The notes under the pieces are model-generated. The model was not told where the DNA came from, did not search any database, and was given only the letters and a program-made list of their open reading frames with translations. From Halorubrum sp. F4 (GTDB lineage Archaea; Halobacteriota; Halobacteria; Halobacteriales; Haloferacaceae), in NCBI RefSeq assembly GCF_027257195.1, contig NZ_JAPDFS010000005.1, positions 1-64,000 on the forward strand: a stretch of 64,000 nucleotides of DNA, in the 5' to 3' direction. Made by a program: the position numbers and the translations under genes. Shown in pieces: positions 53,135 through 62,460 of this stretch; positions within the stretch are counted from its first letter, which is position 1, and each line of letters opens with the position of its first letter.

Positions 53135-55378
53135 CTACTCCTCGGTGTGTTTCCGGTCGTAGCCGAACGGCGTGTACGCGTCGCCGCCGCCCTCGTAGAA
53201 GTTCCCGAAGAACTCCACGTACTCGAGGCGCACGGCCTGAATGCCGGCGGACGTGATCCCGAGCGCGAGGACGACGACGTGGCCGACGATCGCCACGACG
53301 ATCCCGCCCACGAGCGCGAGGATCCCGACGGCCCCGATGGAGGCCGGATCGAACGCGGTCGTCATCCCCGCGAAGACGAGCTCGTAGTCCTCGGGGTGGC
53401 TCCGCACGTACTCCAGGTAGTCGGCGCTGAAGATGAAGTGGAAGCTCCCCTCACCGCTCTCGTCGATGTACGCACCGAACGCGAGCAGGTTCACGGCGAG
53501 CGCCATCCCACCCTTCGCGAGCAGCACCGCCATGATCCGTGCGTACGAGATGACGTTGACGATCGGCGAGAGCACCTCCGCGAGCTCCGGGGGTTCCCCG
53601 ATCGCGAGCAGGACGATCCCGAGCACGATGGCCACGATGGCGGCGTACCCGACCGCGACGGGGAAGCCGGCGAACGACACCGCGCCGAACGTGAGGATCG
53701 AGAACGACTCGAAGAGGAAGTCGGGCTTCGGGCCGGGGAGGTGCTGGCTGAAGATCCAGATCCACGCGCCGTTGAGGATCAGCAGCCACGAGCCGCCCTC
53801 GTACAGCGCGTGTTTCAGGTCGTGCTGCTGGTAGTTGCTCACGAACGAGAGGACGTGCCCCACGTTCAGGTGGGCGAGCCCGAACAGCACGCTCGCGACG
53901 AGGAACGACAGCGCCCAGTCGATGTCGGCCGGCGAGAGCCCCTTGCCGTCGACCGGCCAGTGGACGTCGCCCGGCAGCAGCTGGTAGGCGTGGTAGCCGA
54001 ACACGTCGATGCCGAAGTAGATCCCGAACAGGACCGTGAAGCCGCCGGCCCACAGCGCGACGGCGCCGAGTTCGCGGAACGTCCCCTCGTAGTTGCTGTA
54101 CAGGAAGTAGCCGATCGCGGCGTACAACACCCCGTATCCCACGTCGCCGATCATGAACCCGAACATGAGCGGGAACGTGAGGAAGACCAGAAGCGTCGGG
54201 TCGAACTCCGAGTACTTCGGCCGCCCGAAGCCCTGAACGAGCAGCTCGAACGGACCGGCCGCGCTCCCGTTGTCCTGGACGACCGGCGGGTCGTCGCTCC
54301 CGTGGGTCGCGTGTCCGCCGTCCGTGGCCGCCTCGCGGTCGGCATCGTCGGTGGCGTCCGCCGCGGACGCCGACCCGGCCGCCGCGCCGCCCGAGGATCC
54401 GCCGTCGGCGACCGCCTCGACGTGGTGGTCGCCGTCGGGGGTAAAGGAGGCCCGTTCCAGCTCCTCGACCTCGGCGTGGTCGCCGACGGCGTCGGCGATG
54501 ACCGCCTCGAAGTCCGCGACCGTCGCGGTCGGGATCCATCCCTCCGCGATGAACGCGTTCTCGGTGGTCGCAAAGGAGAGCGGCGCCTGTTTCTTCTGCG
54601 CCTCGATGGTGAGCTGCTCTTCGGCGCGCAACAGGAACCCCGCGGCCTCCGTTTTCACCTCCTCGAGCTCGGCGTCGACCGCGTCGAGCTCCTCTCCGAG
54701 GTCCGCCCGCTCGCCCTCGAGCTCGGCGACGTAGTCGGCCGGGCTCGCGTCCGCGTCGGGCACCTCGAGGAACGCGACGTCGACGCCCACGAGCGCGTCC
54801 TGGAGGACGCCCGCCTCGGCGTCGTCGGCGGGCGCGGCGAACGCGGCCACGACGTTCCCGCCGGAGAAGACCTCGAAGGCGTCGACCCCGTCGGCCGCCT
54901 CGAGGGCGTCCTCGATCGCGTCGGGTTTCGCCTCGCCGACGACGACCTCGAGCGAGTCGTACCCGCCGAGGAGGTCGAGCTCGATGCCGAGCTCGGCGAA
55001 CGGCTCCATCCGATCGATCTCCTCCTGCCGGTCGCGTATCTCCCCGCGGAGGTCGTCGCGCCGGTCGTTGAGTTCGTTGACGCGTTCGCGGGTCTCCTCG
55101 AGCTCGGCCGTGAGGGCGTCGTCGCCGAGTTTCCCCGGACCGTCGGCGTCCTCGGCGCTGACGTCGAGGATGCTCTCGAGCGAGCGTACCGTGACGAGCC
55201 GCTCGTTGACGTCCTCGGCTCCCTCCAGCGACGTTCCGGGTTCGAAGCCCTCGTAGCGGTCGTCGTAGTCGGTGACGTGAAGCGAGTGGTGGTCGTACGC
55301 CGCCTCGATCACGTCGTCGATGACGCGCTTCGAGCCCGTCACCGACACCTTGCTCATTCGCTCCGGTCTAAGCGCCAT
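53135..55378 (-). CDS. atpI: A-type ATP synthase subunit I (a-subunit/stator)
   Basis: A 747-residue stator subunit. The N-terminal ~390 residues are soluble, with coiled-coil arms (LEETRERVNELNDRRDDLRG) and an acidic halophilic insertion (SSGGAAAGSASAADATDDAD). The C-terminal half has eight helices, including PLMFGFMIGDVGYGVLYAAIGY and NVISYARIMAVLLAKGGMAL, the latter with the essential Arg (SYARIMAVLLAKG). It starts directly at the atpH stop, so the two are coupled. Confidence 0.95.
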   Translation of the reverse strand: MALRPERMSKVSVTGSKRVIDDVIEAAYDHHSLHVTDYDDRYEGFEPGTSLEGAEDVNERLVTVRSLESILDVSAEDADGPGKLGDDALTAELEETRERVNELNDRRDDLRGEIRDRQEEIDRMEPFAELGIELDLLGGYDSLEVVVGEAKPDAIEDALEAADGVDAFEVFSGGNVVAAFAAPADDAEAGVLQDALVGVDVAFLEVPDADASPADYVAELEGERADLGEELDAVDAELEEVKTEAAGFLLRAEEQLTIEAQKKQAPLSFATTENAFIAEGWIPTATVADFEAVIADAVGDHAEVEELERASFTPDGDHHVEAVADGGSSGGAAAGSASAADATDDADREAATDGGHATHGSDDPPVVQDNGSAAGPFELLVQGFGRPKYSEFDPTLLVFLTFPLMFGFMIGDVGYGVLYAAIGYFLYSNYEGTFRELGAVALWAGGFTVLFGIYFGIDVFGYHAYQLLPGDVHWPVDGKGLSPADIDWALSFLVASVLFGLAHLNVGHVLSFVSNYQQHDLKHALYEGGSWLLILNGAWIWIFSQHLPGPKPDFLFESFSILTFGAVSFAGFPVAVGYAAIVAIVLGIVLLAIGEPPELAEVLSPIVNVISYARIMAVLLAKGGMALAVNLLAFGAYIDESGEGSFHFIFSADYLEYVRSHPEDYELVFAGMTTAFDPASIGAVGILALVGGIVVAIVGHVVVLALGITSAGIQAVRLEYVEFFGNFYEGGGDAYTPFGYDRKHTEE

Positions 55379-55720
55379 TCATTCCCCCGTCGCCTGCCCT
55401 TTCACCGCCTCCTCGAACCGTTCGACCGCGTAGTCGACGGCGTCGTCGACCCGCTCGCGGGCGGTCGATTCGAGCGCTTCGCGGTCCTCGCGTCCCTCGG
55501 CGAGGATCTCCTCGCGGCGTTCCTCGAGCTCCTCGCGGGCGGACTCCAGCCGAGCCTCGGCCTCGGCCGCCGCCTCCTCCTCGGCCTCGGCGCGGATCTC
55601 GTCCGCGCGCGATCTGGCCTCGGCGAGGCGCTCGTCGGCGTCCGATTCCGCCTCCGCGATGATCTCGTCCGCCTCCGTTTCAGCCTCCTTGATCCGGTCG
55701 AGCACCTCTGGTCTCGCCAT
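55379..55720 (-). CDS. atpH: A-type ATP synthase subunit H (peripheral stalk)
   Basis: A 113-residue coiled-coil subunit. Nearly the whole chain is a charged helix with a repeating Ala/Glu pattern (RIKEAETEADEIIAEAE, ADEIRAEAEEEAAAEAEA). The ATG at 55720 is 35 bp after a TATA box and is correct; the much longer open frame upstream runs antisense through the minD gene. It is the first gene of the atp operon. Confidence 0.92.
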   Translation of the reverse strand: MARPEVLDRIKEAETEADEIIAEAESDADERLAEARSRADEIRAEAEEEAAAEAEARLESAREELEERREEILAEGREDREALESTARERVDDAVDYAVERFEEAVKGQATGE

Positions 55721-55750
55721 TCTACTGATCGCGTGAACGTCCACGAGCGA

Positions 55751-55845
55751 CGTATAAGGTGTTTGCGGAACCGCTCGGCGAGCCGGCGGAGAACGGCGAG
55801 CGCGGTGGAACGGGCGGTCCCGCCTCTCGCCGCCTACATTTAAGT
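55751..55845. promoter_or_regulatory. Divergent promoters of the atp operon and minD
   Basis: The minus-strand TATA box CTTATACG (55751-55758) is 35 bp before the atpH ATG; the plus-strand CATTTAAGT (55837-55845) is 28 bp before the minD ATG. The two start points are about 85 bp apart and share no obvious palindrome. Confidence 0.6.
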
Positions 55846-55868
55846 ACCAGTCGCCGGACCCTGACGGT

Positions 55869-57245
55869 ATGGCAACGGTGTATGCGGTCGCGTCGGCGAA
55901 GGGTGGCGTCGGGAAGACCACCACGACCGCGGCGATAGCGACGGTCCTCGCGGAGTCGGGCGCCGACGTCGTCGCGATCGACGCCGACGTGGGGATGGCG
56001 AACCTCGCCGACGCGCTGGGGATGGTCCCCGGCGAGACGACGATCCACGACGTGCTCGCCGGGCGCGCGGAGCCGACCGAGGCCGTCCACGACGGCCCCT
56101 CCGGGCTTCGGGTCGTTCCGGGTGATCCCGATCTCGACGCGTACGCGGCCGCCGATCCGACCGAGCTCGCCGGGATCGTCGAGGCGTTCGCGGACGCCGA
56201 GTACGTGTTCCTCGACTCGGGGGCGGGGCTCTCACACGACTCGACGCTTCCCGTCGGGCTGGCCGACGAGACGCTTCTCGTCTCCACGCCGGACCGGAGC
56301 GCGCTCGGCGACACGGAGAAGACCCGGCAGCTCGCCGAGCGCATCGGCGGCCACGTCGCCGGCGCGGCGATCACCCGCATCGGCGGCGACGGGGACGAAT
56401 CCGGGGACCTCGGCGAGGACGACGGGACGGCTGGGTCGGAGGACCCGACCGTCGACATCGTCGACGAGATCCTCGCGGCGGAAGTGCTCGGACGGATCCC
56501 CGAGGACCCGACCGTCGCCCGCGCGAGCGCGGCCGGAGAGCCCCTGACGACCTTCGATCCGAGCGCGCCAGCGAGTGGCGCGTACCGTGAACTCACGCGG
56601 ATGCTGACGGGGTTCGACGTCGCGGAGCCGGAGGCGACGGGGACCGAAACGGGATCGGACCCGGAAACGGATGCGGATCCGGAGATGGAGACGGACCCGA
56701 AACTCGATGCGGATTCGGAAACCGATCCGGAGACCGAAGCCGATTCGGATCTACAGTCGGCGTCGGAGACGGGGTCGGTGGCGACGACCGGGACGGAGAC
56801 GGACGAGACGGAGACGGACGAGGGGACCGGAACGAAGGAAGACGCCGACGATGCTGCGGACGACGACGTCGCCGTGGCCGAGACGGAGACCGTCGTCGAG
56901 GAGTCAACGGAGAACGACGATGAAAACGAGGGATCGGCCGAACTCATCGGGGAGGCGGAGCCGGAGACTGACCCCGACGACGAGGGAGACGCTGATGCCG
57001 ACGAGGGAGACGCCGATGCCGACGATGGGGATGACATTGACGAGGACCTCGCCGGAAGCGTCCCGTTCCGCGACGACGACACCGGAACGATGGACACCGC
57101 GCTCACGGGCGCGAGCGACGATGAGCGGAAGACGGGCGACGGCGACGAGCGAGGCGACGACCACGAAGGCGGCGACGGCGACGAGGGAGACGGGAAGGAC
57201 GACGACGGGAAGCGCGGGTTCTTCAGTCGGCTGCTCGGCCGGTGA
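55869..57245 (+). CDS. minD: MinD/ParA-type ATPase with acidic linker and C-terminal membrane-targeting helix
   Basis: A 458-residue protein. The deviant Walker A SAKGGVGKTTTTAAIATVL begins at residue 9, and DADVGMANLADALG and VFLDSGAGLSHDS are the switch regions of MinD-type ATPases. The ATPase core ends near residue 250. About 190 acidic, low-complexity residues follow, with many Asp/Glu/Thr/Gly repeats. The chain ends in a short basic amphipathic segment, KRGFFSRLLGR, which closely resembles the membrane-targeting helix of bacterial MinD. Membrane binding by that tail is inferred. Haloarchaeal MinD paralogs influence archaella and chemosensory positioning rather than division. It is divergent from the atp operon. 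Confidence 0.85.
   Translation: MATVYAVASAKGGVGKTTTTAAIATVLAESGADVVAIDADVGMANLADALGMVPGETTIHDVLAGRAEPTEAVHDGPSGLRVVPGDPDLDAYAAADPTELAGIVEAFADAEYVFLDSGAGLSHDSTLPVGLADETLLVSTPDRSALGDTEKTRQLAERIGGHVAGAAITRIGGDGDESGDLGEDDGTAGSEDPTVDIVDEILAAEVLGRIPEDPTVARASAAGEPLTTFDPSAPASGAYRELTRMLTGFDVAEPEATGTETGSDPETDADPEMETDPKLDADSETDPETEADSDLQSASETGSVATTGTETDETETDEGTGTKEDADDAADDDVAVAETETVVEESTENDDENEGSAELIGEAEPETDPDDEGDADADEGDADADDGDDIDEDLAGSVPFRDDDTGTMDTALTGASDDERKTGDGDERGDDHEGGDGDEGDGKDDDGKRGFFSRLLGR
56979..57020 (+). repeat. Tandem 21-bp repeat in the minD linker
   Basis: Two almost identical 21-base units (56979-56999 and 57000-57020) encode the DEGDADA repeat of the acidic linker. A third, partly similar copy follows. 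Such repeats can change linker length by slippage. Confidence 0.6.
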
Positions 57246-57272
57246 CGGTCGGTCGAACGCCCCGCGACCCGA

Positions 57273-58244
57273 CTACGCTTCCGACGGGGCTTCCGCGCGG
57301 TCGCGGATCAGTTCGCGGATCGTCTCGGGGTCGCTGACGTTCTCTATCTCCGCACAGGAGACGATCGCGGTGCCGTCGACGGACTCCCGGTCCTCGGACT
57401 CCTCGGTGAAGTACACCGATCGCGTGTGAGCCACCTCGCCGATGGATGACATGATCCGCGCACGCTTCTTCGCGGCGGGCGTGAACGCCGAGTGACCGGT
57501 GAGCAGCCGCATTACGGGGTCGTCGTCGTCCTCGGAGACGGCCTTGAACGGCGCGCGAGCGGTCGGGTGGACGGTGAAGCCCGCGGTGGTGAGCACGTGG
57601 ACGACGTGTTCGTCGTCCGGATCGGCGTCCGGCGCGGAGGGAGTCGGGTCCGCGTCGCGGACGTCGTCGGCCCCCTCCAGTACGTCCACCGGGCTGGAGA
57701 ACGGCTCGTCGAACAGCTCCTCGAGCTGGATCGCGACCTCGATGGAGGCGTTCATGCCGTCCTCGTACTTCGAGACGGTCCGCCGGGAGACGCCGAGCTC
57801 CGTCGCGAGCCGGCCGAGGGACCAGCCGCGCTCCTCGCGTTCGTCCGCCAGCAGGTCGCCGTCCAGACTGACGTAGAGTCCGCCGGGGGCCGCGTAGATG
57901 AGCGGCGGCATCTCCTCGATGAACAGCTCGTAGGCGGTGTCGGGGTTGATCACCGGGACGCCGTGTCTGAAGTAGACGACGCCCGGCTTCAGCTCCTCGT
58001 CGCGGGTCCGGATCCCGATCACCATCGGCGTGGCGTCGAGATACTCGCCGAGCCGCCGCATCTCCGCGCCGGTCGCCGCGTCGAGCGCGTCGACGTTGCC
58101 GAGGATCTTCAACAACAGGAGGTCCTCGCCGCGCCGGATGGCCACGTCGAAGCTCTTGGGCCGGACCGCACACCGGTCGCTGACGAGGAACCCCGCGTCC
58201 TCGAGCATCGCGGTGACGTTCTCGATCAGCGCAGTCCGGGACAT
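57273..58244 (-). CDS. Archaeal HTH transcriptional regulator (COG1395 type)
   Basis: A 323-residue regulator. The N-terminal 125 residues are a nuclease/restriction-like fold ([35 protein letters not shown]), followed by an XRE-type helix-turn-helix ([21 protein letters not shown]) near residue 150, and a C-terminal domain that may be a sensor. It is the archaeal COG1395 family, widely conserved but without a firm target. The start is the ATG at 58244, with a TATA box centred 27 bp before it. The domain order is unusual: sensor-like first, HTH in the middle. Confidence 0.82.
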   Translation of the reverse strand: MSRTALIENVTAMLEDAGFLVSDRCAVRPKSFDVAIRRGEDLLLLKILGNVDALDAATGAEMRRLGEYLDATPMVIGIRTRDEELKPGVVYFRHGVPVINPDTAYELFIEEMPPLIYAAPGGLYVSLDGDLLADEREERGWSLGRLATELGVSRRTVSKYEDGMNASIEVAIQLEELFDEPFSSPVDVLEGADDVRDADPTPSAPDADPDDEHVVHVLTTAGFTVHPTARAPFKAVSEDDDDPVMRLLTGHSAFTPAAKKRARIMSSIGEVAHTRSVYFTEESEDRESVDGTAIVSCAEIENVSDPETIRELIRDRAEAPSEA

Positions 58245-58266
58245 ACCCGAGATAAGCGGCTCGGAG

Positions 58267-58275
58267 CATATATAC
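58267..58275 (-). promoter_or_regulatory. TATA box of the COG1395-type regulator
   Basis: On the minus strand GTATATATG is centred 27 bp before the ATG at 58244, so the message should be leaderless. The site lies in a 197-bp divergent gap shared with the tiaS promoter. Confidence 0.65.
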
Positions 58276-58344
58276 GTTGTGTCGGCGGGTTTCGCCGATA
58301 CCCGTGCCACCTTGCGTTTTTCCGAACCACTGCGGACGATACGG

Positions 58345-58428
58345 TTATATAGGTGTTCCCGCCACGGGCGGCGGGCGGTCGAAACCAACCCGTCCGCCGA
58401 AGGGTCGAAACCGGCTTGTCCGCCGGCA
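58345..58428 (+). promoter_or_regulatory. tiaS promoter and leader with direct repeats
   Basis: TTATATA at 58345-58351 is a good TATA box, but the tiaS ATG is 90 bp further, so the leader would be about 65 bases. It contains two ~25-base imperfect direct repeats (58378-58402 and 58403-58428), each beginning GGTCGAAACC and ending near GTCCGCCG, followed by a short third GAAACC. Confidence 0.5.
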
Positions 58429-58441
58429 CGAAACCCCGACC

Positions 58442-59851
58442 ATGCCGATCGTCGCCGTCGACGACACCGATTCGCGGGACCGCGGCATGTGTACGACGTA
58501 CGTCGGGGTCCGGCTCGGAGAGCGGCTCGAGGCGGCCGGCGGCCGGGTGTCCCGGCGGCTGCTCGTGCGGCTCAACCCCGCGGTGAAACACAAGACGCGG
58601 GGGAACGCCGCGGTGGCGACCCACGTCGCGGGCGTCGACGCCGACGCGGCGTTCCGGATCGCGGGAGAGACCGTCCGGGAGTACGCGGCCGCCGAGGACC
58701 CGCGAACCTCACCCGGCGTCGTGGTGGCCGACGTGGAGATCGCCGACCGCGACGTCGGCGCGGGGTTCGCCGACGGCGTGGACGACCTCGCGGGGCGGAT
58801 CCCCGACGACGTCGCGGCCTTCGCCCGCCGCGCGCTCCGCGAACGGCTGGACCTCGCGGAGGGCGTCGCGCTCGCGGACCGCCACGGCTTCCGCCACGCC
58901 GGGTTCGGTGCCGGCGGCGCGGACGGAGACGAGACCGAGGGTCGCGGACGGATCGGCGCGCTCGCCGCGGTCGGCGCGCCCGCCGCCCACGACGAGTGGA
59001 CGTTCGAGCGGATCTCCTACCGGGAGTTGGACCGCTGCGGAACGCCCCGCGACGTCGACGCCGACAGCGTCTTCGAAGCCGCGGACGAGGGATATCCGGC
59101 GGTATGGGACACCGTCGACCGCGGAACCGGCGAGGTCGTCTGCGTCCCGAACGCTCCGGGCCCGATCCTCCACGGGATCCGCGGCGACGACGCGGCCGCC
59201 TGTCGGCGGGTGGCGGGTGCGATCGACTCCGAGCTGGTCGAGCGCGCCGCGACGTTCGTGACCAATCAGGGGACGGACGCCCACCTCGCCGACGGCTCCC
59301 TCGGCGACCTCCGCGACGGGGCGGGCTACCGCGTGACCGGCGTCGTCGCGGACGAGCCGGAGACGAAACGAGGGGGTCACGTCCACGTCGCGGTCGCCGG
59401 CGTGGACGACGACGGCGACGAAGACGACGGGGCGGAGGTCGGTCCGGCCCTCCGGGCGGTCGCGTTCGCGCCGACCGGGCGGTTCCGTGACCGCGTGCGC
59501 GCGCTCCGCCCGGGCGACCGCGTGACGCTGTGTGGCGAACACGAGGTCCGCGAGGGGGCGTCGGGCCCGGAAGCGACCCTGAAACTCGAGAAGTTCGCCG
59601 CCCGCGAGCTGGTCCGGACGGAACCGACCACGCCGACCTGTCCGGAGTGCGACCGGAGAATGTCGTCGGCCGGAAGAGGACAGGGATACCGCTGTCGCGA
59701 CTGCGGAACGACGGCCCCCGGGAAGGTCGAGGAGCCGATCGACCGGGAACTCGAGCCGGGCTGGTACGAGGTTCCCCCGAGCGCCCGGAGACACGTCGCG
59801 AAGCCGCTCGTCCGCGGCGGGTTCGACGCGCCGACCCACCCGGAGCGGTAG
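58442..59851 (+). CDS. tiaS: tRNA(Ile2) agmatinylcytidine synthetase TiaS
   Basis: A 469-residue enzyme that joins agmatine to the wobble cytidine of the Ile CAU anticodon using ATP, so AUA codons are read correctly. [20 protein letters not shown] is the N-terminal nucleotide/metal motif, [17 protein letters not shown] the next conserved block, and a C-terminal zinc ribbon has CPECDRRM and YRCRDCGTT. An OB-like domain ([11 protein letters not shown] to [14 protein letters not shown]) lies between. It is essential in archaea. The ATG at 58442 begins the conserved motif; the open frame runs upstream over the leader. Confidence 0.92.
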   Translation: MPIVAVDDTDSRDRGMCTTYVGVRLGERLEAAGGRVSRRLLVRLNPAVKHKTRGNAAVATHVAGVDADAAFRIAGETVREYAAAEDPRTSPGVVVADVEIADRDVGAGFADGVDDLAGRIPDDVAAFARRALRERLDLAEGVALADRHGFRHAGFGAGGADGDETEGRGRIGALAAVGAPAAHDEWTFERISYRELDRCGTPRDVDADSVFEAADEGYPAVWDTVDRGTGEVVCVPNAPGPILHGIRGDDAAACRRVAGAIDSELVERAATFVTNQGTDAHLADGSLGDLRDGAGYRVTGVVADEPETKRGGHVHVAVAGVDDDGDEDDGAEVGPALRAVAFAPTGRFRDRVRALRPGDRVTLCGEHEVREGASGPEATLKLEKFAARELVRTEPTTPTCPECDRRMSSAGRGQGYRCRDCGTTAPGKVEEPIDRELEPGWYEVPPSARRHVAKPLVRGGFDAPTHPER

Positions 59852-59889
59852 GGCGTCGAGCGCGACCCGGTCCGGCATCGGCGCGCCCG

Positions 59890-60112
59890 GGAGCGGGCCG
59901 TCGGCCCGCGACCGGACCGCGAGGGAGTCGGCCGCCTCCGGGCGGCCGACGAGGCTGGGGAGGCGTGAGGTGCGGGGCCGTGCGGTGCCACGAGCGTGAG
60001 AGAGCGGGTGGAGGGAAGTCGCAGCCCGCGCAGCGAAGCGAGCAGGAACGTCTTCGGTAGTGCGGTCGCGGAGGGCGGGACTCAAAGGGACAGTTGTGAG
60101 GCTTTGGAGACG
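59890..60112 (+). repeat. Copy E of the structured GC-rich repeat
   Basis: It fills most of the 480-bp gap between tiaS and the VOC gene. A hairpin CGGGCC-GTC-GGCCCG (59894-59908) precedes a 10-bp perfect stem (59927-59936 with 59941-59950), then GAGGCTGGGGAGG, GTGAGGTGCGG, GGACTCAAAGGGACAG and the right end GAGGCTTTGGAGACGG. The long second stem of copies C and D is missing. 60113-60333 holds the VOC promoter (GCGATTAAGTC, about 30 bp before the ATG) and no other feature. Confidence 0.72.
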
Positions 60113-60333
60113 GTCACCGCGCGAGCAACGATCCCGTTCTCATCACCCGCGTCTCCCTCGAAACAGCCGTCCTACAACACCCTTCATCGCTCGGCCGTTT
60201 CGCTCTGTTTTGTATTCGAAGAATAGGATCTCAACGGACCCGAGTGACCTACCGATCGCTTCGTTCCGATCGGGTCCTCGAACCCGTGCGACTCGGCGGA
60301 GCGATTAAGTCACTCCGCCGTACCCACGGTACC

Positions 60334-60687
60334 ATGTCAGGGATCGTCTTCTACGCGACGGAGAACCACGACGCGGTCGTCGGTTTCTACCGCGAGCGAC
60401 TGGGAATGGACGTCTGGCTCGACCAGCCGGACTGCACGATACTTCGCCACGGGAACCTCCTCGTCGGGTTCTGTGACCGGGATCGAACCGACGACTGCGG
60501 GATCGTGACGTTCGTCTACTCGGACCGTGCGGGAGTCGACGACGCCCACGACCGCCTCGGCGAGGCCGCGGACGAGGAGCCACACGAGAATGAGAGATAC
60601 GACATCTACCAATTCTTCGCGACTGACCCCGACGGACGGACCGTGGAGTGTCAGGCGTTCCTGAACGAGGACGTGGAGCTGCCCTGA
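60334..60687 (+). CDS. VOC-superfamily (glyoxalase/dioxygenase fold) protein
   Basis: A 117-residue single-domain VOC protein. VFYATENHDAVVGFYRERLGMDV and IYQFFATDPDGRTVECQAFL are the paired beta-alpha-beta units, and the fold's characteristic D-P-D-G-R and x-E-C-x-A-F end are present. The His/Glu metal ligands are only partly visible, so I do not assign an enzyme activity. The TATA-like GCGATTAAGTC precedes the ATG by about 30 bp. Confidence 0.78.
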   Translation: MSGIVFYATENHDAVVGFYRERLGMDVWLDQPDCTILRHGNLLVGFCDRDRTDDCGIVTFVYSDRAGVDDAHDRLGEAADEEPHENERYDIYQFFATDPDGRTVECQAFLNEDVELP

Positions 60688-60726
60688 TCCGTCCGATCCA
60701 GGCGGCACCCCCGCCATAACGACCCG

Positions 60727-60957
60727 TTAATCGTCGAGGTCGCGTTCCTCACGCCACGCCGCCGCCCGCTCCTCGGCCGCGGCGCGCTCGTCGAGGACGA
60801 CCCGATCGTACGCGCGGTCGTCGACGGCCTGCTCCATCACGTCGAGGCGCACGACGAACCGGCCGTCGCCGCGCTCGCGGATCCGGACCGTGGCGTACCC
60901 GTCCGACCGTTCCCACTCCGTGATCGTCGCGTCCTCCCGCTTCAGAGACCAGGTCAT
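60727..60957 (-). CDS. Small haloarchaeal protein of unknown function (76 aa)
   Basis: A 76-residue protein that I do not recognise, probably one of the small DUF families of haloarchaea. It has a strand-rich first half (TITEWERSDGYATVRIRERGDGRFVVRLDVME) and a charged helix (ERAAAEERAAAWREERDLDD). No cysteines or membrane segment. Confidence 0.65.
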   Translation of the reverse strand: MTWSLKREDATITEWERSDGYATVRIRERGDGRFVVRLDVMEQAVDDRAYDRVVLDERAAAEERAAAWREERDLDD

Positions 60958-61018
60958 ACGGGAACGGGGAGTGCCGCGGGGCTAAAACGACGCGATCCCG
61001 TCCCGACGAGCCGGAGAT

Positions 61019-61198
61019 TCAGGCGTCGACGACGCCTTCGGGACCGGCCGAGTACGAGCAGGCGGGACAGACGGCGTACCCGAGGGCGTCGTACGGCACG
61101 GACGTCGACGGAACGGTCTCGCCACAGTCGGGACAGCGGAACGTCGAGGGGTCGGTGCCACCGCCGAAGTCGAACGACGTGAAGTGATCGGTCGCCAT
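61019..61198 (-). CDS. Small zinc-ribbon protein (59 aa)
   Basis: A 59-residue protein. CPDCGETVPSTSVPYDALG and VCPACSYSAGPEG give two CxxC pairs, so one zinc ion is bound. It resembles a rubredoxin-like or ribosome-associated zinc ribbon, without a known role. The ATG at 61198 lies 29 bp after a TATA-like element; the open frame upstream is not coding. Confidence 0.72.
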   Translation of the reverse strand: MATDHFTSFDFGGGTDPSTFRCPDCGETVPSTSVPYDALGYAVCPACSYSAGPEGVVDA

Positions 61199-61221
61199 GG
61201 CTCGGATCAGGGGAGAGATCC

Positions 61222-61272
61222 CTATAGTTACGACCCGCTTGATGGGGCGGTAGTCATACCCTGATTTATATG
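61222..61272. promoter_or_regulatory. Divergent promoters of the zinc-ribbon and M24 genes
   Basis: Minus-strand GTAACTATAG (61222-61231) precedes the zinc-ribbon ATG by 29 bp; plus-strand GATTTATATG (61263-61272) precedes the M24 ATG by 28 bp. Both give nearly leaderless transcripts. Confidence 0.6.
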
Positions 61273-61295
61273 CTCCCGCCGGGCGGAGGGTGCGT

Positions 61296-62405
61296 ATGAC
61301 CGACGACGCGTACGCGGCCCGCCGCGACCGGGCGGGAGGGCGGCTCCGGGCGATCGGGGCCGACGCCCTGATCTGTTTTCCGAGCCGGAACCTCCAGTAT
61401 CTCACCGGGTTCGCGACGGAGCCGGGCGAACGCCACTTCCTGCTCGTCGTCCCCGCGGAGGGGGAACCGGGCCTGCTCGTTCCGTCGCTGTACGGGGCCC
61501 AACTCCGCGAGGAGACGAGCGTCGCCGACGTGTGGACCTGGGCCGACGGCGACGATCCGCGGACGGAGGTCCGGAACTTCCTCGAGGCACACGACCTCCG
61601 CGACGGACGACTCCTCGTCGACGACACGATGTGGGCGCGGTTCACTCAGGACCTCCGGGCGGTCGCACCGGACGCGGAGTGGGGGCTCGCAAGCGAGGCG
61701 CTCGCCGATCTCCGGGTCCGCAAGGACGGGACAGAGCTGGCCGCGTTGCGGGCGGCGGCCGCGACCGCGGACGCGACCGTCGAGGACCTCCGGGGGCTCG
61801 GCTCCGATGCGGTCGGGATGACCGAGCACGAACTCGCGGACCGGATCGCCGACCGACTGGCGGCCCACGGCGGCGAGGGGACCTCCTTCGAGACGATCGT
61901 GGGCGCGGGCGCGAACGGGGCGAAGCCGCACCACGGCCACGGGGACAGGGAGATCCGCGCCGGCGACCCCGTCGTCCTCGACTTCGGGACGCGCGTCGAC
62001 GGCTATCCCTCCGACCAGACGCGGACGCTCGTGTTCACGGGCGATCCGCCCGACGAGTACCGGACGGTTCACGCTATCGTCCGGGAGGCACAGGCCGCCG
62101 CGATCGACGCCGTCGAGCCCGGAGTCACCGCGGCGGCCGTCGACCGTGCGGCCCGGTCGGTGATCGAGGCGGCGGGGTACGGCGACCGCTTCGTCCACCG
62201 GACCGGCCACGGGGTCGGCCTCGACGTCCACGAGGAGCCGTACGTCGTGGCGGGCAACGACCGCGAGCTGGAGCCGGGGATGGTGTTCTCGGTCGAGCCC
62301 GGAGTGTACCTCGAGGGACGGTTCGGCTGTCGGATCGAGGACCTGGTCGTCGTCACGGACGACGGCGCGGAGCGACTGAACGCGACCGATCGGGGGTGGC
62401 GATGA
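61296..62405 (+). CDS. M24 family Xaa-Pro dipeptidase-type metallopeptidase
   Basis: A 369-residue two-domain peptidase. The N-terminal creatinase-like domain has CFPSRNLQYLTGFATEPGE, and the catalytic pita-bread domain has the five metal ligands in VLDFGTRVDGYPSDQTRT (two Asp), GHGVGLDVHEEPYV (His), FSVEPGVYLEGRFG (Glu) and RIEDLVVV (Glu), with HHGHGDREIRAGDPV before them. It should cleave dipeptides with C-terminal proline, or act as an aminopeptidase. GTG at 61290 is in frame but the ATG at 61296 fits the TATA box better. Confidence 0.86.
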   Translation: MTDDAYAARRDRAGGRLRAIGADALICFPSRNLQYLTGFATEPGERHFLLVVPAEGEPGLLVPSLYGAQLREETSVADVWTWADGDDPRTEVRNFLEAHDLRDGRLLVDDTMWARFTQDLRAVAPDAEWGLASEALADLRVRKDGTELAALRAAAATADATVEDLRGLGSDAVGMTEHELADRIADRLAAHGGEGTSFETIVGAGANGAKPHHGHGDREIRAGDPVVLDFGTRVDGYPSDQTRTLVFTGDPPDEYRTVHAIVREAQAAAIDAVEPGVTAAAVDRAARSVIEAAGYGDRFVHRTGHGVGLDVHEEPYVVAGNDRELEPGMVFSVEPGVYLEGRFGCRIEDLVVVTDDGAERLNATDRGWR

Positions 62406-62460
62406 GGAGGAAGGGGGCCGTACCGAAACCGTTACCACCGACCGACCGGAATCGCGAGCC

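Noticed and set aside
53147..55843. Long plus-strand open frame opposite atpI and atpH
   Set aside because: Shadow of the real genes in GC-rich codon phase.
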